A DNA stretch of 64,000 nt from Ketobacter sp964016105 (GTDB lineage Bacteria > Pseudomonadota > Gammaproteobacteria > Pseudomonadales > Ketobacteraceae), in NCBI GenBank assembly GCA_964016105.1, contig CAXHEX010000019.1, positions 1 to 64,000 on the forward strand. Direction: 5' to 3'. Of this stretch, positions 1 through 7,591 are shown piece by piece (the stretch's first letter is position 1; each line of letters opens with the position of its first letter). The translations under genes were made by a program, and so were the position numbers. The notes beneath the pieces are model-generated. The model made no database searches, had not been told where the DNA came from, and was given only the letters and a program-made list of their open reading frames with translations.

Positions 1-16
1 CCCCGTATTATATCTA

Positions 17-33
17 GCCCGGTATTTTCGGGC
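17..33. other. Small hairpin at left edge, possible mobile-element end
   Basis: A 5-bp stem with a 7-base loop (GCCCG, loop, CGGGC) lies just outside the point where the neighbouring GGDEF reading frame stops making sense. A CTAG tetranucleotide sits at the break (52-55). Together these could be the end of an insertion sequence, but only about 50 bases are visible and no transposase can be seen. It could equally be an ordinary small hairpin. Confidence 0.25.
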
Positions 34-40
34 GACAAAA

Positions 41-1480
41 TCAACAGCCTGCTAGGGTTTTATTGATTTCATGAAAATTGTTAAGGCTAATTAAAACCAG
101 AACCAACTTTTCATTGTCACTATTTTTAATATTGGATTCGATCAGGGTTCTTAAAAAAGTGCGATTGGGCAAACCCGTCACACCGCTGTGGAGCGCGCTA
201 TGAATCAACTGGTTTTCGGTAGCCTTGAGCTGTAGATCCGCTTTATGTTGCGCTTCCAGCGCCAACATTTTTTGTCTGCGTTCGGTATTTATTCGATCTG
301 CAAGACCAAGAGACAACAACAGCGTTTCCAATGCGGCCCCCACCAACACCGCATTGCTGGTAATACTGTTGGAGGGAAGTATGGCCAACATGCTCAGGGT
401 ATATAGTAATATGCCCACAAAAAGCGTGGCCCAGCCCAACAGAAAAAAGCCCGCTGATCTGGAACCGCTGCGATAACACTTCACCGCCATGATGGGGGCC
501 ACAGTGCTCAATAGAGCAATGTAAACGGTAATAACTTCACTTAAGAAATAATCTGTTAGCAACCTGACTGTTATCAGCACTCCCCCCACGGCCACTAAAG
601 CACTTATCCAGCGGTCATATCTAACGCTGTACTGCTTGACTCCGATGAAATGGCGGACAAACAACAACCCGGTTATGGCTGCCAACGAGGATGGAATTTG
701 CAATGCGTATTCGTTGATAAACGGATGTTGACTCCAAAATAGCAGGAAGCCATAACCCGTGGTGGTAAGAAATGCAGTGGAGGCAAACGCGATATAGAGA
801 ATATAGTAGAAATAAGCGCGACTCCCCACGGAAACAAACAAATAGGTATTGTAAATAATCATGGCGAAAAGGATGCCGAAGAACATACCAAAAACATAAT
901 TGCTTTTTATGGCATCCGTTAGAAATGCATTGGGGCGATATATTTTCAAGGGCAATTGAATACTGCCATTTTTTCGCATTACGTTGACATAGATGTGATA
1001 TTCTCGGCCGGGCTTGAGGTATATGGGTTGTACAAATACCCTGTTCTGCACTTCCCGTTGCCCCATTTCCATTGCGTAGCCCAAACTATAACTTTGCTCC
1101 ACTTGGCTACCCTCCACCACAAAAACCTCTACTCGTTTTAATAGTGGATAACCAATTTCAAGCAACCATTTGTTTTTTGTTCCAATATTCTTGGATTGGT
1201 CTTTGATGGCAAACCGAGCCCATATGGAACTGGCCGAGTGTCCCATGTTGATGGTGTCAGAAGTAACTTCAGAAAAAGCCTCAGCCTTCAATGTTGTAAT
1301 TTTGTTAATTGATAGGGAATCACCTGGATCTTCCAGTAATTCCAGATAGCTTGCTTCCACCACCCTAGCCGTGAAGTCATCATTCAGGAGCATGGGCGCC
1401 GCTGCCAATACCCCCTCGCTTACCAAACTCGTCAGTATGGCGAGCAGGATGATCACACGTCTAACAGACTGATTTATCAT
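41..1480 (-). pseudogene. 7TMR-DISM sensor with broken GGDEF domain
   Basis: Membrane sensor of the 7TMR-DISM type. From the ATG at 1480 (AAGG 11 bases upstream) it has a signal peptide, a periplasmic carbohydrate-binding-like domain (about residues 25-165), seven membrane segments (about 175-390), a short coiled coil and the start of a GGDEF domain with the typical TGLPNR motif. The frame ends at a TGA about 30 residues into the GGDEF domain, just after INKTL, where family members continue with a glycine and the rest of the cyclase domain. GGDEF signature, I-site and any EAL domain are therefore missing. The EAL protein at 56365-58941 is a full-length relative with the same front end. Disruption by insertion or frameshift is likely; sequence to the left is needed to prove it. 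Confidence 0.65.
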
Positions 1481-1640
1481 TAATAAATTGACCTTGGTTA
1501 CTTCACTGAATTGACACAAACACTGCAACTCAGCACACAGATACCCGACCACCTTAACTTGTATTGAACACAGTTAAGGAACCCGAATTATTAGTATAGT
1601 TCAGTTGATAAAGCAGACTAGAAATTCAACAGATTCACTC

Positions 1641-1668
1641 AAACAAAGTCACCTTAGTGACTTTGTTT
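1641..1668 (-). terminator. Hairpin terminator after thioesterase genes
   Basis: A perfect 12-bp inverted repeat (AAACAAAGTCAC and its complement) with a 4-base loop, placed directly downstream of the minus-strand thioesterase pair. The stem ends in A/T pairs but the U-run on the minus strand is weak, so termination is likely rather than certain. Confidence 0.6.
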
Positions 1669-1702
1669 TGGTGCTAGGTTTTGGCGCTAGGCTTTGGTGC
1701 TA
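1664..1702 (-). repeat. 13-bp tandem repeat, three copies, covering a stop codon
   Basis: Read on the minus strand there are three consecutive 13-base units, each beginning TAGCACC or TAGCGCC and followed by AAA and two or three further bases. The first TAG is the stop codon of the thioesterase at 1700-2098, so the stop codon appears to have been copied along with its trailer. The array overlaps one arm of the adjacent terminator hairpin. Confidence 0.75.
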
Positions 1703-2098
1703 CTGTTGTCTTTTCTGACGAATGGCGAAGCTGCCGCTGGCTTTGAATAACATCTTGTCCTGCTGGGAAATGACAACTTCGATATGGGCAGTGGTTTTGG
1801 TGCGGGCATTAAGTGTGGCAATGGCACTTAGCTCACCCTCAGAAACGGGCAGATAAAAGGCCGAATTTAATGTGATAGTGGCATAAAATGAATCCTGGGC
1901 AATATGCGCAAGCAATGCCCCGCAGGCGTGATCTGCCAGACTGAGACAAACACCCCCATGGCCACTACCAAACTTGTTCAGGTGATGGGGCATGACATGC
2001 ATTTTAGAATAGGAGCGCTGATCGTCGACGCTTACAACTTGAATACCAAACCATTCAGCGAAGGGGCTTTGAGGTTTCAACATAAATAAATGGTCCAT
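1700..2098 (-). CDS. PaaI-type hotdog thioesterase
   Basis: A 132-residue single-hotdog protein of the PaaI/YdiI-like acyl-CoA thioesterase group. The segment around residues 40-58 (HLNKFGSGHGGVCLSLADHA) fits the conserved hotdog helix, where family members carry the catalytic acid and a His-Gly-Gly turn; the D of LADHA is the best candidate acid. It lies 12 bp downstream of the double-hotdog gene at 2111-2995 and is probably cotranscribed with it, giving a two-gene thioesterase operon. The exact acyl substrate cannot be read from the sequence. Confidence 0.85.
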   Translation of the reverse strand: MDHLFMLKPQSPFAEWFGIQVVSVDDQRSYSKMHVMPHHLNKFGSGHGGVCLSLADHACGALLAHIAQDSFYATITLNSAFYLPVSEGELSAIATLNARTKTTAHIEVVISQQDKMLFKASGSFAIRQKRQQ

Positions 2099-2110
2099 TT
2101 ACAACAAATA

Positions 2111-2995
2111 CTAGGCCTTGCGGGGACGAATGAGCACGGACTGACTGCAAAACCCCACTGCTCCATCTTTATCAAAAATCTGACCAACAGCGGTACCCGC
2201 ACCCAAGTCATCAAAGGTTGCATGGGTCTGAATTCCTATCCATTCCCCTTGGGCGGGGCGCTGTAAATTCAGGGTTGTATCAGGGTTAATACCGTAAAAA
2301 GGCTGGCTATCAAACGCCTCACCTGTCAATAATCGTTGTGCCATTGCCGGTACAGAGTAGGTCCAGTCCGCCGCTAACGCCACCCTCAGCAATGGGGTTA
2401 CCTCAAAATCTGGCAACAAAGGTTGTTTCAGCCGAATCCAGATCAAAGCGGGCTTGGTGTCCACATCAAGCTGAATATCCAACGCGTGGTGAAAACCGGG
2501 CCGACGGGCAGACACTTCAAAATAATCTGCGGGCAAAGGTCCAGGCAAAGTAAACGTCGGCCCTTGGTATTTAAGACGATCAATCACCGGCACTTCGCTA
2601 GTTCGAAAGCAAAGAGCACTGGCCCGCACATATTCTTCTCCTTTGCAGCAGATAGAAATATCCACGACTGTCATATATCGACCGGATTTCCGAACTTCAG
2701 TATTAAGCTCGATGGCATCAATGGGAGCCGCTTTCATCATATCCACGGTGAGACGAACTACCTGCATTGGCTGCTGAAATTCCAGCCTTTCCACTGCCAG
2801 CGCAGCCATCAACAACATGGCGCTACCATGGGCCGTGCCTGGGTACCAGGGACCTTGCGCTAAGGTTGTAGGTAGGAGTAAATCACCCTGTTGTTGAAAT
2901 ACCGGCTGTTGATCATCGATATGTATGCTAGTCACTGACGCTATCTCGCTCTCATAATCCAGGAACAGGATAGTAGTGCCTGAAGTACCGATCAA
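2111..2995 (-). CDS. TesB-like double-hotdog acyl-CoA thioesterase
   Basis: A 294-residue protein matching the thioesterase-like superfamily with two hotdog folds. The N-terminal half carries a stretch typical of the first hotdog (QGPWYPGTAHGSAMLLMAAL, then QVVRLTVDMMKAAP). The C-terminal half ends with a second hotdog (WIGIQTHATFDDLGAGTAVG) whose D and G pattern is usual for TesB relatives. Predicted to hydrolyse acyl-CoA in the cytoplasm. First gene of a two-gene operon with the PaaI-type thioesterase. The first 15 or so residues are not conserved-looking, so the real start may be slightly downstream. Confidence 0.75.
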   Translation of the reverse strand: MIGTSGTTILFLDYESEIASVTSIHIDDQQPVFQQQGDLLLPTTLAQGPWYPGTAHGSAMLLMAALAVERLEFQQPMQVVRLTVDMMKAAPIDAIELNTEVRKSGRYMTVVDISICCKGEEYVRASALCFRTSEVPVIDRLKYQGPTFTLPGPLPADYFEVSARRPGFHHALDIQLDVDTKPALIWIRLKQPLLPDFEVTPLLRVALAADWTYSVPAMAQRLLTGEAFDSQPFYGINPDTTLNLQRPAQGEWIGIQTHATFDDLGAGTAVGQIFDKDGAVGFCSQSVLIRPRKA

Positions 2996-3066
2996 GCTAT
3001 GACCAAAAATGACAAATGTTTGACGGCTCGAGTATTACCCGGGTTAAAAGCCCCGGCTCCGTCAAG

Positions 3067-3489
3067 CTAATCGATGGATTGGCCTTCCACTAACACCCCT
3101 TCGAATACCAGTTCTGTATAACCAACGACCCCCACTACACGACCAGAATCAATTACTGGCGCTCTGGAAAGGCCAAATTGATCAAACAAGCGCGCACAGT
3201 AACGCACGTCCATATCCGGTGGTACGCTTATCAATGGCTTAGTCATTATTTCATATAAGTTAACTCTCTCTGGTGAACGATCTTTTGCCAGCACCTTTTT
3301 GGCAATATCAGAAAGAAGCACCACACCGTATTCGTCATCATCACTGCGCTTTTTTATAATCACCAAGTTGGCCCGGGCCGGCTTCATTTTCACCAAAGCT
3401 TCTCTCACCGTCATCAAGCCTTCCATCTCAATGAAATTCTCGTTCATAACATCGCGGGTCCTGACAATTACCCGATTAGATTGGCTCAT
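3067..3489 (-). CDS. CBS-domain pair protein
   Basis: A 140-residue protein made almost entirely of two CBS motifs, the second clearly visible as PVIDSGRVVGVVGYTELV near the C-terminus. Such stand-alone Bateman modules bind adenine nucleotides and regulate partners. Its start overlaps the stop of the PII-like gene by 4 bp, and it is the last gene of an operon with a PII-like protein and two DUF1538 membrane proteins. This strongly suggests that it helps control the membrane pair. No catalytic domain is present. Confidence 0.85.
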   Translation of the reverse strand: MSQSNRVIVRTRDVMNENFIEMEGLMTVREALVKMKPARANLVIIKKRSDDDEYGVVLLSDIAKKVLAKDRSPERVNLYEIMTKPLISVPPDMDVRYCARLFDQFGLSRAPVIDSGRVVGVVGYTELVFEGVLVEGQSID

Positions 3490-3836
3490 ATTTCTTCCTC
3501 AACTTTGGTGGCTAACGTTTCTATTTGATGAGAAACCCCAATGGCATCTTCCACATCTATTTGCACTGCGATACCTGTGCCTGGACTGGTATCAAACTCT
3601 CCTACTTTGCCGATGGTTTCTAATATATGGCGGCTTAAATGCTCTTCCACCAACAACAACAGCACATCGCGCTGGGTCTCCAGGGATAATCCAAGAAAAG
3701 TCTTACTCTTCTTTATCCCCTCGCCACGGGCGTTATTTATGATGGTGGCCCCTGTGGCTCCCGCCTCCCTGGCAGCCTTCATAACAGTATCGGTTTTGTC
3801 ATCTTCAACAAACACCAGAAGCAATTTGAAATGCAT
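3486..3836 (-). CDS. PII-like signalling protein
   Basis: A 116-residue protein of the PII (GlnB-like) superfamily but not a classical GlnB. It opens with a beta strand (FKLLLVFVEDDKTD), then a helix and the conserved AGATGATIINNARGEG turn, and ends with DTSPGTGIAVQIDVEDAIGV. The T-loop tyrosine of GlnB is not evident. Divergent PII proteins beside transporters usually sense nucleotides and gate the transporter. The gene sits between the DUF1538 genes and the CBS gene, overlapping the latter by 4 bp, so a joint regulatory role is inferred. Confidence 0.8.
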   Translation of the reverse strand: MHFKLLLVFVEDDKTDTVMKAAREAGATGATIINNARGEGIKKSKTFLGLSLETQRDVLLLLVEEHLSRHILETIGKVGEFDTSPGTGIAVQIDVEDAIGVSHQIETLATKVEEEI

Positions 3837-3851
3837 AAATATGTCCTCTAT

Positions 3852-4631
3852 TTATTGTGCTTTCGCGCGCTTCGCCACAAAGTCAGAAATTTGGGCGTAG
3901 GCCATTACCGACATCATGGGAAACAAACTGGCAAACGCTATCAACCCAAAGCCATCTATAAGAGTACTGCGCCCAGGCACGGTATCTGCCAAACCCAGCC
4001 CCAGGGCAGCAACCAGGGGTACGGTGACCGTGGAAGTGGTTACACCACCAGAATCATAGGCCAACGGAACGATTAATTTGGGGGCAAAACAGGTTTGAAT
4101 CACCACCACGATATAACCGGCGATAATAAAGTAATGAATGGGCAAACCGGTGACGATGCGAAAGGTTCCCAGTGCGATTCCCACCGCCACACCAATGGCC
4201 ACGGATATTCTTAACCCCCAAACCCCTATTGAACCACCGGAAACTTCATTGGCCTTTATGGCCACGGCAATCAATGATGGCTCTGCTATGGTGGTGCTAA
4301 AACCAATGGCAAAAGCAAAAATATACACCCAGTAGTAATCAAACCATTGTAAGGCTTCCGCTCCCATGCCTTTAGCCTGGGCAATAAATTCAGGATCGGT
4401 CAGCTGTTGAGCCATTAATTTACCAAGGGGGAACAGGGCTCGCTCCAGGCCCAGCAAAAACAATGACAGCCCCAGCAACACATAAGCAAACCCAATCAAC
4501 ACCTTTTTTAAATTAGGAATGGATTTACGAATTACCAGTAATTGGAAACCAAACAGAATCGCCACTATGGGAATGACATCCACCACGGTACTGAGCGTTA
4601 CTTGCCAAAAATCCCCTAGCAGTTCAAGCAT
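3852..4631 (-). CDS. DUF1538 membrane protein, second copy
   Basis: A 259-residue integral membrane protein of the DUF1538 family with about six to seven hydrophobic segments. Two motifs stand out: GFSTTIAEPSLIAVA (mid protein) and YDSGGVTTSTVTVPLVAALG (C-terminal third), followed by DGFGLIAFASLFPM. Exactly the same motifs occur in the upstream partner at 4643-5377, so the two genes are paralogous halves. The polar, Gly/Ser/Thr-rich motifs between hydrophobic stretches resemble re-entrant pore loops; transport function is inferred, not established. Gap to the partner is 11 bp. Confidence 0.85.
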   Translation of the reverse strand: MLELLGDFWQVTLSTVVDVIPIVAILFGFQLLVIRKSIPNLKKVLIGFAYVLLGLSLFLLGLERALFPLGKLMAQQLTDPEFIAQAKGMGAEALQWFDYYWVYIFAFAIGFSTTIAEPSLIAVAIKANEVSGGSIGVWGLRISVAIGVAVGIALGTFRIVTGLPIHYFIIAGYIVVVIQTCFAPKLIVPLAYDSGGVTTSTVTVPLVAALGLGLADTVPGRSTLIDGFGLIAFASLFPMMSVMAYAQISDFVAKRAKAQ

Positions 4632-4642
4632 TGCGGTTTTCC

Positions 4643-5377
4643 CTATACAAACATGCCATAAGCCATCACGAATATCATGGGAGTGAGAGAAGCGAAGGCA
4701 ATTAAGCCAAAGCCGTCCGTCATGGGGTTACGCCCCTTGATGGAGGACGCTAACCCCACTCCCAGTGCGGTCACCAGCGGTACTGTGATGGTTGAAGTGG
4801 TTACACCTCCGGAGTCATAGGCGATACCGATGATTTCCTTGGGGGCAAACATGGTCATCACCACCACCAGTACATAACCACCGATAATCATCAACTGAAT
4901 AGACCAGCCCAACAATATACGTAACACACCCAAGACAATGGCCAAGCCCACTGAGAACGCAACGGTGTAGCGTAAGCCTGTTGCATAGTCCTTTTGAGCG
5001 CTGGAGTCTGCTTCAATCATGCCGCCTTCAGCCGCCACATTGGCCGCTTCCGCGGCCACCGCGATTAATGCCGGTTCGGCGATGGTGGTGCCAAACCCCA
5101 GGGCAAAAGCAAATGCGATCAACCAGGCGACGCTGCCCTTTCGAGCCAGAGCATGCGCCATGGACTCGCCGATGGGAAACAAGCCCATTTCCAACCCAAA
5201 AATAAAGAAAGTCAGACCCAGAAGCACACAGAATACACCGACAACAAGCTCAACCAAGTTCGGAATAGGCTGCTGCAGTACGGCAAATTGAAAAAAACCG
5301 ATGACCAGTATGATGGGCGCTAGATCACGTAAACTACCCAACATGGATTGAAGAATGGCAAAAAAGCCTTTAGACAA
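4643..5377 (-). CDS. DUF1538 membrane protein, first copy
   Basis: A 244-residue membrane protein, paralogue of the next gene in the operon. It carries GFGTTIAEPALIAVA, then an extra short hydrophilic insert rich in Ala and Glu, and later YDSGGVTTSTITVPLVTALG and DGFGLIAFASLTPM. From memory, some species carry two DUF1538 units in one longer protein, so the pair probably forms a heterodimer equivalent to it. Located 29 bp downstream of the nitrobindin-like gene and upstream of the PII-like and CBS genes, all on one strand. Substrate unknown. Confidence 0.85.
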   Translation of the reverse strand: MSKGFFAILQSMLGSLRDLAPIILVIGFFQFAVLQQPIPNLVELVVGVFCVLLGLTFFIFGLEMGLFPIGESMAHALARKGSVAWLIAFAFALGFGTTIAEPALIAVAAEAANVAAEGGMIEADSSAQKDYATGLRYTVAFSVGLAIVLGVLRILLGWSIQLMIIGGYVLVVVMTMFAPKEIIGIAYDSGGVTTSTITVPLVTALGVGLASSIKGRNPMTDGFGLIAFASLTPMIFVMAYGMFV

Positions 5378-5406
5378 ACCGAGAGTCTCCCTTTCTATCC
5401 TAAATG

Positions 5407-5970
5407 CTATTTCACCCGGGTTAACTTACTTTTATCAACGTGATCAAACTCTCGACCGTATATTTGCAACAACGTGCGCTCCTCATAGGACATCTCATCT
5501 CCGTCCAGCACGTAGGTCTGGGTAAACGCTTTGGTTTCAGCGTTGTCTCGCATAAAAGCAGATTGGGCAATCCCCAATGCTTTATCAGATTCCGCCACAT
5601 CCACTTTAATGGTAATTTTTTTACCTTCTTCGGCGATTACTTTACCTTCAGCCACCACCCCCACACCCCTGGGAATCACGTAGGAGTTGGTTATGGCACC
5701 GGTGGCAGCGTCCCAACTTAAATAACCCACCTGATCATGAAACTGTTCATCGTTGGATTTTCGATAAACTTTTTGGTGATAACGAAGAAACGTCAGATTT
5801 TGAGTCTCCGCATTGTCCACGTCTCCGGCTGGCTCAAAAACAATGGTTTCGTAGTAAGGATTTCGCTCTGTATCATCGGGCTCCGGAGCCACATCAATGC
5901 CCCGATCCCCTTTCCACTCACCAACCAACCCAAGTAACGGCCCGTAGTTAATCTCTTTCTGCTCGCTCAT
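5407..5970 (-). CDS. Nitrobindin-like (THAP4-type) beta-barrel protein
   Basis: A 187-residue protein of the heme-binding beta-barrel (nitrobindin/DUF1794) family: the opening GPLLGLVGEWKGDRGIDVAP matches the family start LxGxWxGxG, followed by strands of a ten-stranded barrel and a central YLSWD segment. Family members bind heme through a C-terminal histidine or bind fatty-acid-like ligands; in this protein the only candidate near the C-terminus is the H of REFDHVDKSKL. It is the first gene of the DUF1538/PII/CBS operon, an unusual setting for the family. Confidence 0.75.
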   Translation of the reverse strand: MSEQKEINYGPLLGLVGEWKGDRGIDVAPEPDDTERNPYYETIVFEPAGDVDNAETQNLTFLRYHQKVYRKSNDEQFHDQVGYLSWDAATGAITNSYVIPRGVGVVAEGKVIAEEGKKITIKVDVAESDKALGIAQSAFMRDNAETKAFTQTYVLDGDEMSYEERTLLQIYGREFDHVDKSKLTRVK

Positions 5971-6095
5971 TTCACCCTCTCTACTCGACTACATTATTCA
6001 ACTTTATTAGTGTGATAAAAAATTTCATTGACTCTGGACAGCATGTAACAGAAAAAGCACAGATGCTTGTCACAAACCCGTCATTATGAAGCCAA

Positions 6096-6111
6096 TGTTA
6101 AATAGCATACA
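6096..6111 (+). promoter_or_regulatory. Candidate NifA-type upstream activator site
   Basis: The sequence TGTTAAATAGCATACA fits the NifA binding consensus TGT-N10-ACA and lies about 65-80 bp upstream of a sigma-54-like element, the usual distance. The consensus is loose (six fixed bases), so a chance match in this 277-bp gap is a few per cent likely. No nifA gene is in the window. Confidence 0.3.
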
Positions 6112-6175
6112 AAATTTTTAACCCAGGCAAGGGAAAATTCCCATACAAATCGAAATGTTACCCACTACAAGGGGG

Positions 6176-6191
6176 CGGCCCAATAATTGCT
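6176..6191 (+). promoter_or_regulatory. Weak sigma-54-like -24/-12 element before Nif11-type gene
   Basis: CGGCCCAATAATTGCT resembles TGGCAC-N5-TTGCW with correct spacing and two mismatches in the -24 half (first T is C, the A is C). It is 56 bp before the ATG at 6248. The remaining 5971-6247 gap holds nothing else recognisable. Confidence 0.35.
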
Positions 6192-6247
6192 GGGCATGAA
6201 AGTGTAACCAACCCAACAACAAACCATAATGTGGAGCGGAATCGAAA

Positions 6248-6466
6248 ATGTCTGTAGAAAAAATAGCTGGCTTTTCGGCTTTGGCAAAATCAGACCCCGA
6301 AGTGGGTGAAAAACTCAAAGCCTGCCAAAAAATGAAAGAAATGTTCTCCCTGGCGCGGGAGAATGGATTTGAGTTTGACGAAGATTCACTCTATCCGCCC
6401 AATGAACCCCAATTCACCGAAGACCAGCTGTCAGAGCGCTTGATAAAAGCCCTATTGCGGGTGTGA
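6248..6466 (+). CDS. Nif11-domain small protein
   Basis: A 72-residue protein fitting the Nif11 pattern: an N-terminal helix ending in FSALAKSDPEVGEKLKAC, then EMFSLARENGFEFDEDSL, which matches the family form of a D-P-x-L-x-x-x-L helix followed by A-x-x-x-G-[YF]-x-[FL]. Nif11 domains occur as unknown proteins in nif clusters and as leader peptides of modified peptides (RiPPs). There is no Cys/Ser/Thr-rich core after the domain and no modification enzyme beside it, so a RiPP precursor is unlikely. It stands alone with its own terminator and possibly a sigma-54 promoter. Confidence 0.75.
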   Translation: MSVEKIAGFSALAKSDPEVGEKLKACQKMKEMFSLARENGFEFDEDSLYPPNEPQFTEDQLSERLIKALLRV

Positions 6467-6479
6467 ATCGGCTAGTAAG

Positions 6480-6521
6480 AAAAAAGCCAGGACGGATTAA
6501 TACCTCCGCCCTGGCTTTTTT
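6480..6521 (+). terminator. Rho-independent terminator of the Nif11-type gene
   Basis: A 12-bp stem (AAAAAAGCCAGG with CCTGGCTTTTTT) whose descending arm ends in a run of six T, with a shorter inner stem. It begins 13 bp after the stop codon at 6466. Being A-run/T-run symmetrical it may work in both directions. Confidence 0.85.
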
Positions 6522-6527
6522 GTAACG

Positions 6528-6618
6528 ATTCAAAGTAACTATTCAAAGCAACTGTTCAAAGTAACTATTTCGATACAGCTACTCAGACCAACTACTCAGT
6601 GCAATTATTCAGAGTGCT
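6528..6618. repeat. Degenerate 13-bp tandem repeat array
   Basis: About seven consecutive units of 12-14 bp. The first three are nearly identical (ATTCAAAGTAACT, ATTCAAAGCAACT, GTTCAAAGTAACT); the later ones drift (for example ACTCAGACCAACT, ACTCAGTGCAATT). It fills the space between the Nif11 terminator and the MITE-like element. No open frame or known element explains it; replication slippage with later decay is the simplest origin. Confidence 0.75.
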
Positions 6619-6658
6619 ACGATGGTTCACGGTTAGGGCTATGGAAGTGCCCAGCGTA

Positions 6659-6928
6659 CTAGTGTCCTGTCGGGTTAATTCGCATAATATCAGCGTGTCC
6701 TATAAGGCTTATAGCAAGGCGCGGCTCGCAGTTAATGGCCGTAGCCCTTATCAAGAGGCGCAACGCAGCTAGAAGCCTTATAGGCCGCGCCCTACGGGAG
6801 ACTACCTGAGGCGCTACTGCGGCGTTGCGCTGCTTGGAAATAGAACCACTATTCCCTGCGCAGTGCGCCTTGCAGTATCACCTCAGGTAGTCTCTGATAT
6901 GATGCGAATTAACCCGACAGGACACTAG
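6659..6928. mobile_element. 270-bp MITE-like element with 35-bp terminal inverted repeats
   Basis: The two ends (6659-6693 and 6894-6928) are inverted copies matching at 34 of 35 positions, starting CTAGTGTCCTGTCGGG. There is no coding frame inside. Two further inverted repeats are nested within: 12 bp perfect (6699-6710 with 6773-6784) and 14 bp perfect (6798-6811 with 6881-6894), the latter extending imperfectly into a long hairpin closing near 6845. CTAG at both outer ends may be a target duplication, leaving TGTCCTGTCGGG as the element tip. This is the structure of a non-autonomous transposable element mobilised by a transposase elsewhere; no such gene is in the window. Confidence 0.85.
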
Positions 6929-6939
6929 CTACTTGAATA

Positions 6940-7242
6940 CTAAAGTACGGAAGTGAAGCCTTCAAATTTGGGCGGGCCTAGATAGACATCCTTACTACCG
7001 CCTGCATTGGCATGGGCTTTTCTGAAGGCTTCCGATTTTGTCCAATCCACGAAAGCCTGCTCGGACTCCCACACGGAATGACTGGCAAATAACGTACACT
7101 GGTCGTCTGTGGCACCTTGCATTAAGTTGAATTGTTTGAAACCCGGAACTTCTTGCAAGTAAGTGTCGCGGTTTTTCCAAATGTCGATAAATTCCTGCTC
7201 TTTGCCCAATGCAATTCGAAATCGGTTCATGGCAACGTACAT
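6940..7242 (-). CDS. IsdG/HmoA-like heme-degrading monooxygenase
   Basis: A 100-residue ABM-fold protein. Choosing the ATG at 7242, rather than an upstream TTG at 7257, places Asn6, Trp67 and His77 at almost exactly the positions of the catalytic triad known from IsdG (Asn7, Trp67, His77). The surrounding motifs MNRFRIALGKE, VWESEQAFVDW and SEAFRKAHA fit the heme-degrading branch rather than generic antibiotic-biosynthesis monooxygenases. Predicted to open the heme ring and release iron in the cytoplasm. It stands alone next to the MITE; no heme transporter or Fur box was recognised beside it. Confidence 0.75.
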   Translation of the reverse strand: MYVAMNRFRIALGKEQEFIDIWKNRDTYLQEVPGFKQFNLMQGATDDQCTLFASHSVWESEQAFVDWTKSEAFRKAHANAGGSKDVYLGPPKFEGFTSVL

Positions 7243-7336
7243 AATTATATAATCCAAGCTGTGGTGGTGGAGGGTTTAACCTACTTGTACCAAGGGGAGT
7301 AGTCAACGAGTCTTATACTAACGCTACCTATCCACG

Positions 7337-7591
7337 TTAATCGCTCTCACCCCATAGATACTCATCAATTTCTTTCATCAGAAAGGCGTTGTTTCGCAGG
7401 TCTCTTGCAATCTCTACCGCTTCTTCTCTGTCATAACCCTGCAGAGTAAAGCTGGTGTAGCCGGCGGGATCATCCTCGTAGAACAGATTCACTTTTAACA
7501 GCCAGGTTTGATCCTGGGTCTGATCTTCCGTTAACACCACTGCCGCTTTTAAGTTACCTTCCAATTTAGTGATAAAGTGAAAATTATCCAT
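7337..7591 (-). CDS. Unknown 84-residue protein divergent from NifX-like gene
   Basis: The ATG at 7591 (GAAGG ten bases upstream) gives 84 residues; the frame is open further to 7714 but that extension looks non-coding. The protein has an alternating strand pattern in its first half (NFHFITKLEGNLKAAVVL, then WLLKVNLFYE) and a helical, acidic end (REEAVEIARDLRNNAFLMKE), a compact alpha/beta layout. No family was recognised. It is transcribed away from the NifX-like gene across a 249-bp gap, so the two may share a control region. Confidence 0.6.
   Translation of the reverse strand: MDNFHFITKLEGNLKAAVVLTEDQTQDQTWLLKVNLFYEDDPAGYTSFTLQGYDREEAVEIARDLRNNAFLMKEIDEYLWGESD

Noticed and set aside
6248..6466. 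Nif11-type protein as a RiPP precursor
   Set aside because: No core peptide follows the leader-like domain and no modifying enzyme or peptidase-transporter is adjacent.
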